A DNA stretch of 19,452 nucleotides, taken from positions 1 through 19,452 of the forward strand of contig JAGVSV010000197.1 in the NCBI GenBank assembly GCA_019137115.1. The letters are read 5' to 3'. The position numbers and the translations under genes were made by a program. The notes beneath the pieces were generated by a model, which did not search any database, was not told where the DNA came from, and saw nothing but the letters and a program-made list of their open reading frames with translations. This DNA is from Bacillota bacterium. GTDB taxonomy: Bacteria > Bacillota > Clostridia > Christensenellales > Aristaeellaceae. Positions 14,499-19,452 of this stretch are shown here, piece by piece. Position 1 is the stretch's first letter; each line of letters starts with the position of its first letter.

Positions 14499-15201
14499 TG
14501 TGCTCACAATCTTCCCGGACATGTTCGCCCCGCTGGAGCACAGCATCATCGGGCGCGCGCGCGCCAACGAACTGCTGGATGTGCGGATCACCGACATCCG
14601 GCCGTTTTCAAAGCGCAAGCACAAAAACACGGATGACTACCCTTATGGCGGCGGCGCGGGCATGCTGATGCTGGCACAGCCCATTGCAGACGCCATCAGG
14701 GCGGTGGCGCCCGAACCGTACCCAGGCAAGCGCATCTATATGAGCCCGCGGGGCCAGTTGCTTACACAAAACCTGGTAAGGGACCTAAGCCGGGAGCCTG
14801 CGCTGCTCCTGCTGTGCGGCCACTATGAGGGCATCGACCAGCGCGTGGTCGACAGGTACATTGATCTGGAGATTTCCATCGGCGATTATGTGGTGACCGG
14901 CGGGGAGCTGCCCGCCATGGTGTTGATTGACGCGGTGGCACGCCTGCGCGAAGGCGTGCTGGGCAGCGATCAAAGCGCCGCTGACGAAAGCCACGGCGCG
15001 GGCGGGTTGCTGGAGTACCCGCACTACACGCGTCCCCAGGTGTTTGAGGGGATGAAGGTGCCCGACGTTCTGATCAATGGCGATCACGCGCGCATCGCGG
15101 CTTGGCGCCGGGAACAGTCCCTGCGCGTGACGGCAGAACGTCGCCCCGACCTGCTCAAAACCGCTGATCTGACGGACAAAGAACGCGAAATCTGGCTGTA
15201 A
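14488..15201 (+). CDS. trmD: tRNA (guanine-N1)-methyltransferase TrmD
   Basis: From the TTG start the product is 237 residues, the usual TrmD size. It makes m1G37 in tRNAs using SAM, preventing +1 frameshifting. Seen: RIDVLTIFPDMF, DDYPYGGGAGMLM, the trefoil-knot SAM site H112-YEGID (GHYEGIDQRVVDRYIDLEIS) and G132-DYVVTGGELPAM, then LLEYPHYTRP and LINGDHARIAAWRREQSL. The flexible lid reads DESHGAGGLLEYP, so the position I align with catalytic Asp169 of E. coli appears to be Gly172; Gram-positive lids vary and the alignment was by eye. The expected next gene, rplS, is absent. Confidence 0.96.
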   Translation: MRIDVLTIFPDMFAPLEHSIIGRARANELLDVRITDIRPFSKRKHKNTDDYPYGGGAGMLMLAQPIADAIRAVAPEPYPGKRIYMSPRGQLLTQNLVRDLSREPALLLLCGHYEGIDQRVVDRYIDLEISIGDYVVTGGELPAMVLIDAVARLREGVLGSDQSAADESHGAGGLLEYPHYTRPQVFEGMKVPDVLINGDHARIAAWRREQSLRVTAERRPDLLKTADLTDKEREIWL

Positions 15202-15219
15202 AACTTCAATGGTGTCGAC

Positions 15220-15238
15220 GGCCCGAAAGGGCTTGTTT
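15220..15238 (+). terminator. Possible weak terminator after trmD
   Basis: GCCC-GAAA-GGGC (15221-15232) forms a short stem with a stable GNRA loop, extended by a G-T pair and followed by TTGTTT. The stem is short, so termination is uncertain. The rest of the 107-nt gap to dgt is AT-richer (GTATTAATA at 15272-15280), but I could not find a convincing -35/-10 pair. Confidence 0.35.
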
Positions 15239-15297
15239 GCACTTGGAGCAGGATTTTGCCCTCATGACGGTGTATTAATAGGTGTCGGGAGACGGAC

Positions 15298-15303
15298 GGA
15301 GGG
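15298..15303 (+). promoter_or_regulatory. Ribosome binding site deciding the dgt start
   Basis: GGAGGG is 5 nt before ATG at 15309. A GTG at 15282 in the same frame lies upstream of this site and lacks its own. Confidence 0.65.
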
Positions 15304-15308
15304 TTGGG

Positions 15309-16310
15309 ATGAACGTACGGGAAATGCTGGAGGAAAGGGAGAAGCAGGTGCTATCGCCATTTGCCGCCAAATCGGCGCTGAGCAAAGGGCGCGTGCGCCC
15401 GCTGACCCCTTGCGACCTGCGCACCGACTTCCAGCGCGACCGCGACCGCATCCTGCACAGCAAGAGCTTCCGGCGGCTGCAGTTCAAGACACAGGTATTC
15501 CTGTCCCCGGAGGGCGATCACTACCGCACGCGCCTGACGCACACGCTGGAGGTGTCGCAGATTGCCCGCACCATCTCCCGCGCGCTGAGCCTGAACGAGG
15601 ACCTGACCGAGAGCATTTCCCTGGCGCATGATCTGGGCCATACCCCGTTTGGTCACATCGGGGAGCGCACGCTCAACCGGCTGACCGCCGATGGCTTCCG
15701 CCACAATGAACAAAGCCTGCGCGTGGTGGAAAAGCTGGAGGGCACGGAGGGGCTGAACCTCACCTGGGAGGTGCGCGACGGTATCTTCAACCATCCCGGC
15801 GGCAACGAGCCGTCCACCCTGGAAGCGCAGGTGGTTTCCCGCGCCGACCGCATCGCGTACATCAACCATGACATCGACGACGCGCTGCGCGCAGGCATCC
15901 TCAAACCGTTTGAGCTGCCCGAACCGTGCCTTCACGTGCTGGGCCGCACCCATGGCGAGCGGATCAGCACGATGATCCGCGACATTGTCACCGCCAGCGA
16001 CAACCACCGGGAGATCCGCGCCAGCCAGGAAGTGCAGGCTGCCACCGACGCGTTGCGCGCGTTCCTGTTTGAGCGGGTATACCAGGACAAGTGGCGCGAG
16101 GCGGAGGAACAGAAGTGCGATTTTGTGCTGTCCCAGTTGTTCGCCCACTTCATGGCGCATCCAGGCGATATGCCGCTGGAGTATGTGACGGAATCCTACC
16201 GTGAGGGCACCGAGCGCTCGGTGGTTGACTATCTTGCCAGCATGACCGACCGGTTCGCCATGCGTCTGTTCAACAAACTGTTCGTGCCCGAAACTTTCGC
16301 CGTCATATAG
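15309..16310 (+). CDS. dgt: Deoxyguanosinetriphosphate triphosphohydrolase-like HD protein
   Basis: This 333-residue HD-domain hydrolase belongs to the dGTPase-like group, which splits dNTPs to nucleoside and triphosphate. The N-terminal part has DLRTDFQRDRDRILHSKSFR and RLQFKTQVFLSPEGDHYRTR. Metal ligands are visible as H78 (RLTHTLEVSQIAR), H107-D108 (LAHDLGHTPFGHIGE) and D188 (YINHDIDDALRAG). It is shorter than E. coli Dgt (about 505) but right for the Gram-positive subgroup. It starts a dgt-dnaG-rpoD block known in Clostridia and ends 10 nt before dnaG. The exact dNTP preference cannot be read from the sequence. Confidence 0.94.
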   Translation: MNVREMLEEREKQVLSPFAAKSALSKGRVRPLTPCDLRTDFQRDRDRILHSKSFRRLQFKTQVFLSPEGDHYRTRLTHTLEVSQIARTISRALSLNEDLTESISLAHDLGHTPFGHIGERTLNRLTADGFRHNEQSLRVVEKLEGTEGLNLTWEVRDGIFNHPGGNEPSTLEAQVVSRADRIAYINHDIDDALRAGILKPFELPEPCLHVLGRTHGERISTMIRDIVTASDNHREIRASQEVQAATDALRAFLFERVYQDKWREAEEQKCDFVLSQLFAHFMAHPGDMPLEYVTESYREGTERSVVDYLASMTDRFAMRLFNKLFVPETFAVI

Positions 16311-16320
16311 GGGGAGCAGC

Positions 16321-18093
16321 ATGCAGGGACGCTATCCCCGGGCGTGGGTGGATGAATTGTTTACGCGCGCGGACATCGTGCAGGTGGTATCCGGGTACCT
16401 GCCGCTTACCAAGCGCGGACAGTCCTATTGGGGGCTGTGCCCCTTCCACAACGAAAAGACGGCATCTTTTTCGGTTAACGCCGAGATGAACCTGTACCAC
16501 TGCTTTGGTTGCAAGGCGGGCGGCAATGTGGCGCAGTTCATCATGGCAATGGAGCGCCTGACATTCCCGGAAGCGCTGGCGCACCTGGCCAAACTGATGC
16601 ACGTCCCGCTGCCCGAGATGACGGTGAACCCCGAAGCCGAGCGCGAGGCATCCCAAAGGGAGCGCCTGTACGCGCTCAACCGCGAAGCCGCCGCCTACTA
16701 CCACGCAAACCTTTGGACGGCCAAGGGGGAACTGGCGCTAACCTACCTGCGAAAGCGCGGGGTGGATGACGCCACCATCCGTCGCTTTGGCATTGGGGTG
16801 AGCGCCGATGAATGGACCGACCTGTGCGACCATCTGCGTGCACAGGAGTACACGGATGATGAACTGATCAAAGCCGGCATCATCCGGGACAAGGAAGGCC
16901 GGCGGTACGACGTGTTCCGTGGCCGGCTGATGTTCCCCATCCAGAACCTGTATGGCAATGTGCTGGGGTTTGGCGCCCGCGCGCTGAACAACGACCACCC
17001 CAAGTACCTGAACACAGGGGACACCCCGGTGTTCAACAAGCGCTACAATGTATATGCCGCCAACCTGGTGCGCAAGCAGCGGGACCTGAAACAACTTATT
17101 CTGGTGGAAGGATACATGGATGTGGTGGCGCTGTCCCAGTACGGCGTGCAGGGCGCGGTGGCCACCTTGGGCACATCGCTCACGCCGGAGCAGGCGCGGC
17201 TGATAAAACGCCTGGCGCCCGCGGTGTGGATCGCCTACGACGGCGATGAGGCGGGCCAGTCCGCCACCGAACGAGCAATCGCCATCTTTGAGGCGGAGCA
17301 GATGGCTGTGCGCGTGATGAAGTTCCCCGACGGGCTGGACCCGGATGACATGCTGCGCCAGCGCGGCGTGGACGCCTTCCAGTCCATCAGACGGATCACA
17401 GCGCTGGCTTTCCGGCTGGAGCGTCTGGAGCGCGGGTATGACCTTCAGGGCGAGGAAGGCCGCACGGAGTTTGCCAAAGCCGCCAGCGCGCTGCTGCGCG
17501 GCGTGCAGGACCCCGTGGTGCTGGAAAACCATCTAAAGGCGCTGACCGTCAAGACCGGCTTTAGCCGCGAGGTGCTGCTGGCGCAGATGGGCGTAAAACC
17601 GCGATCCCAACCGAGTTTGGACCGTACCCGCGCCCGTCCCTACGCCGAAAGAACGCGGCGGGAACCCATGCCGGACACTGCAGCGGAAAAGACGCTGCTG
17701 ACGCTGACCGCTTCGGGTCACCTTCCAAAGGGTATGATATCACAAGAGGACTTTTCTCTTCCGTTGTACAGGCAGGCCGCCGGCAAGCTGATGAACGGCA
17801 TGAAGCCCTCCCAGATCCTGTCGGAGGTGGAAACGCCGGAGGAAGCTTCCCTTTTGAGCGAAGCGTTCAGCCGGGACATGACGATGGGACGCGAGGAAGC
17901 ACTCAAGGCTGCCGAGGATTGCCTGCGCGTTCTGCACGCCCGCCACATCGACCAACGCCTGTCCGCGCTGCGCGCGGAAATGGAAAGCGCAACCGGTGAG
18001 CGCAGGCAGCAAGTACTGACCGAAATTATGACATTGAGCAAACAGCTTTCGAAAACGGCAGGCGGATCGACCAACGGAAAGGACGTGATGTAG
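16321..18093 (+). CDS. dnaG: DNA primase
   Basis: The 590-residue length is normal for bacterial primase, which lays RNA primers at the replication fork. The CHC2 zinc-binding domain shows C40, H43, C61 and C64 (CPFHNEKTASFSV, YHCFGCKAGGNV). The RNA polymerase core includes YDVFRGRLMFPIQNLYGNV and GFGARALNN, and the TOPRIM domain has E263 in LILVEGYMDVVALSQYG and the D307-x-D309 pair in AYDGDEAGQSA. A helical C-terminal segment (about 450-590) fits the DnaB-interacting domain. The ATG follows a GGGGGA site 10 nt after dgt. It ends 21 nt before the preferred rpoD start. Confidence 0.98.
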   Translation: MQGRYPRAWVDELFTRADIVQVVSGYLPLTKRGQSYWGLCPFHNEKTASFSVNAEMNLYHCFGCKAGGNVAQFIMAMERLTFPEALAHLAKLMHVPLPEMTVNPEAEREASQRERLYALNREAAAYYHANLWTAKGELALTYLRKRGVDDATIRRFGIGVSADEWTDLCDHLRAQEYTDDELIKAGIIRDKEGRRYDVFRGRLMFPIQNLYGNVLGFGARALNNDHPKYLNTGDTPVFNKRYNVYAANLVRKQRDLKQLILVEGYMDVVALSQYGVQGAVATLGTSLTPEQARLIKRLAPAVWIAYDGDEAGQSATERAIAIFEAEQMAVRVMKFPDGLDPDDMLRQRGVDAFQSIRRITALAFRLERLERGYDLQGEEGRTEFAKAASALLRGVQDPVVLENHLKALTVKTGFSREVLLAQMGVKPRSQPSLDRTRARPYAERTRREPMPDTAAEKTLLTLTASGHLPKGMISQEDFSLPLYRQAAGKLMNGMKPSQILSEVETPEEASLLSEAFSRDMTMGREEALKAAEDCLRVLHARHIDQRLSALRAEMESATGERRQQVLTEIMTLSKQLSKTAGGSTNGKDVM

Positions 18094-18114
18094 TTGGAGG
18101 CAGGCGCAACCAGC

Positions 18115-19188
18115 ATGCAGCAGGAACAAAAGCTCAGGGAGCTTTATGATACCGCCAGAACGCGCGGACAAATCAGCTATGACGAGATTTTTGCCGCGCT
18201 TTCGGCAGGCGAGGTGGACCCGGCCCAGTTTGAAGGCGTGCTGGACACGCTGGAAACCATGGGTGTACAGGTGACGCGGGAGGAAACCACCCAGCGCCCC
18301 GGCAAGGAGGCCGAGGAGCCCGAGGAAGAACAGATCGATTTGAGCGTCCCGGAAGCCATCAACATCGATGACCCGGTGCGCATGTACCTGAAGGAAATCG
18401 GCAAGGTGCCGCTGCTGACCGCCGAGCAGGAGGTCGAAATTGCCAAGCGCATGGAAGCGGGCGACGAAAACGCCAAGCGCGAGCTGGCGGAAGCAAACCT
18501 GCGGCTGGTGGTTTCCATCGCCAAGCGATATGTGGGCCGCGGCATGCTATTTTTGGACCTGATCCAGGAGGGCAACCTGGGGCTGATCAAGGCCGTGGAA
18601 AAGTTTGACTACAAGAAGGGCTACAAGTTCTCCACCTATGCCACCTGGTGGATTCGGCAGGCCATTACCCGCGCGATTGCCGACCAGGCGCGCACTATCC
18701 GTATCCCCGTGCACATGGTGGAGACCATCAATAAGCTGATCCGTATTTCCCGCCAACTGTTGCAGGAATACGGAAGGGAGCCCACGCCGGAGGAAATTGC
18801 CAAAGCCATGGGCATCAGTGAAAACAAGGTGCGCGAGATCATCAAGATCGCGCAGGAGCCCGTGTCGCTGGAAACCCCCATCGGCGAGGAAGAAGACAGC
18901 CACCTGGGCGATTTTATCCAGGATGAGGATGCGCCCGCCCCTGCCGAAGCCGCCTCCAACGCGCTGATGAAGGAATTGCTGTGGGATGTACTAGATACAT
19001 TGACCCCGCGGGAAGCCAAAGTGCTCCGGCTGCGCTTTGGCCTGGATGACGGTAACCCGCGCACGCTGGAGGAAGTGGGCAAGGAGTTTACCGTCACCCG
19101 CGAGCGCATCCGGCAGATTGAGGCAAAGGCCCTGCGCAAACTGCGCCACCCCAGCCGCAGCAAGAAACTGCGGGATTTCCTGGATTGA
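18115..19188 (+). CDS. rpoD: RNA polymerase primary sigma factor (SigA/RpoD)
   Basis: This sigma-70 factor (357 residues from this ATG) directs RNA polymerase to housekeeping promoters. Order: a short region 1.1 (QKLRELYDTARTRGQISYDE), an acidic linker, region 1.2 (DPVRMYLKEIGKVPLLTAEQ), region 2 with NLRLVVSIAKRYVGRGM, GNLGLIKAVEKFDYKKGYKF and the -10-reading YATWWIRQAITRAI, region 3, and region 4.2 (RTLEEVGKEFTVTRERIRQI). The start is uncertain: GGAGG lies 14 nt before this ATG, while a TTG at 18094, right after the dnaG stop, has AAGGA 10 nt upstream and would add seven residues. The stop overlaps trmK as TTGA. Confidence 0.97.
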   Translation: MQQEQKLRELYDTARTRGQISYDEIFAALSAGEVDPAQFEGVLDTLETMGVQVTREETTQRPGKEAEEPEEEQIDLSVPEAINIDDPVRMYLKEIGKVPLLTAEQEVEIAKRMEAGDENAKRELAEANLRLVVSIAKRYVGRGMLFLDLIQEGNLGLIKAVEKFDYKKGYKFSTYATWWIRQAITRAIADQARTIRIPVHMVETINKLIRISRQLLQEYGREPTPEEIAKAMGISENKVREIIKIAQEPVSLETPIGEEEDSHLGDFIQDEDAPAPAEAASNALMKELLWDVLDTLTPREAKVLRLRFGLDDGNPRTLEEVGKEFTVTRERIRQIEAKALRKLRHPSRSKKLRDFLD

Positions 19189-19452
19189 CCAAAAGCCCCG
19201 GCGGCGCGCTGCCGGCGCTGGACGCGCGCCTGATGGCAGCCGCGCAATACTTTGCGAAAGGCGGCACCGGGGCGGACATCGGCGCGGATCACGGCAGGCT
19301 TTCCTGCTATCTGCTGGCGAATGACATCTGTCGGCACATGATCGTCAGCGATATCAGCGCCGAGGCATTGAGCAAAGCGGAAACGCTGCTCAGGCGGCAC
19401 GGTCTTCAGGCCCGTGCCCGCTTTGTCATCGCGGACGGCTTTGACGCTGTCA
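19185..19452 (+). CDS. trmK: tRNA (adenine-22-N1)-methyltransferase TrmK, N-terminal part (3' end outside window)
   Basis: Eighty-nine codons are present, from a TTG that overlaps the rpoD stop by 4 nt. The segment LDARLMAAAQYF leads into the SAM-binding motif GADIGADHGRLSCYLL and then SDISAEALSKAETLLRRHG and FVIADGFDAV. This matches TrmK (YqfN), a class I SAM methyltransferase that makes m1A22 in bacterial tRNAs; DIGtDH is its usual signature. The position directly downstream of rpoD is the standard one in Firmicutes. No good Shine-Dalgarno sequence is visible, so translational coupling to rpoD is inferred. Confidence 0.88.
   Translation, partial: MTKSPGGALPALDARLMAAAQYFAKGGTGADIGADHGRLSCYLLANDICRHMIVSDISAEALSKAETLLRRHGLQARARFVIADGFDAV

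Noticed and set aside
15243..15280. Promoter for dgt around GTATTAATA
   Set aside because: TATTAA at 15273-15278 is a fair -10, but no -35-like hexamer lies 16-18 bp upstream, so it was not called.
15282..15308. Longer N-terminus for the dGTPase starting at GTG 15282
   Set aside because: The GGAGGG site at 15298-15303 lies downstream of that codon and fits the ATG at 15309.
1..19452. Defence island, prophage, insertion sequence, biosynthetic cluster or other novel system
   Set aside because: All supportable genes are core functions on one strand with conserved Firmicutes order; no transposase, integrase, terminal repeats, toxin-antitoxin pair or tRNA-adjacent site was seen.

Overview
This is a GC-rich stretch of bacterial chromosome in which every supportable gene lies on the + strand. 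Gene order points to a Gram-positive-type Firmicute, most likely Clostridia: asp23-amaP-DUF2273-nusB, folD-xseA-xseB-ispA, ylxM-ffh-rpsP-khpA-rimM-trmD and dgt-dnaG-rpoD-trmK are all blocks known from that phylum. The high GC and a DUF6106-like protein suggest a GC-rich gut-type clostridial lineage (possibly Christensenellales-like), but that placement is a guess without a phylogeny.

Region 1 (1-2019) holds the end of hisS and a complete aspS. Region 2 starts at a good sigma-A promoter (2024-2052) and runs to about 11619. It carries the envelope-associated Asp23/AmaP/DUF2273 set, nusB, an uncharacterised TsaD/Kae1-like paralog, folD, both exonuclease VII subunits, farnesyl diphosphate synthase, a divergent PAP2 (DUF212) membrane protein, a two-helix DUF6106-like membrane protein, a NifS-type cysteine desulfurase and thiI. 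From nusB to ispA the genes overlap by 4-19 nt, which suggests translational coupling. The desulfurase-thiI pair should work together on tRNA 4-thiouridine.

Region 3 (11623-15201) opens with a near-consensus promoter and encodes YlxM, Ffh, ribosomal protein S16, KhpA, RimM and TrmD: protein targeting, ribosome assembly and tRNA modification. Region 4 (15309-19452) is a dGTPase-like HD hydrolase, DNA primase, the main sigma factor and the start of the tRNA m1A22 methyltransferase TrmK. No gap exceeds 300 bases; the longest, about 107 bases between trmD and dgt, holds a short hairpin.

I see no mobile element, CRISPR array, tRNA, rRNA or phage gene. This is essentially core-genome housekeeping sequence. 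The parts most worth a second look are the TsaD-like paralog with an intact apparent metal site but altered nucleotide-site motifs, the charged tail on Asp23, the replacement of the expected dxs and rplS neighbours, and an apparent Gly at the TrmD position usually described as the catalytic Asp.
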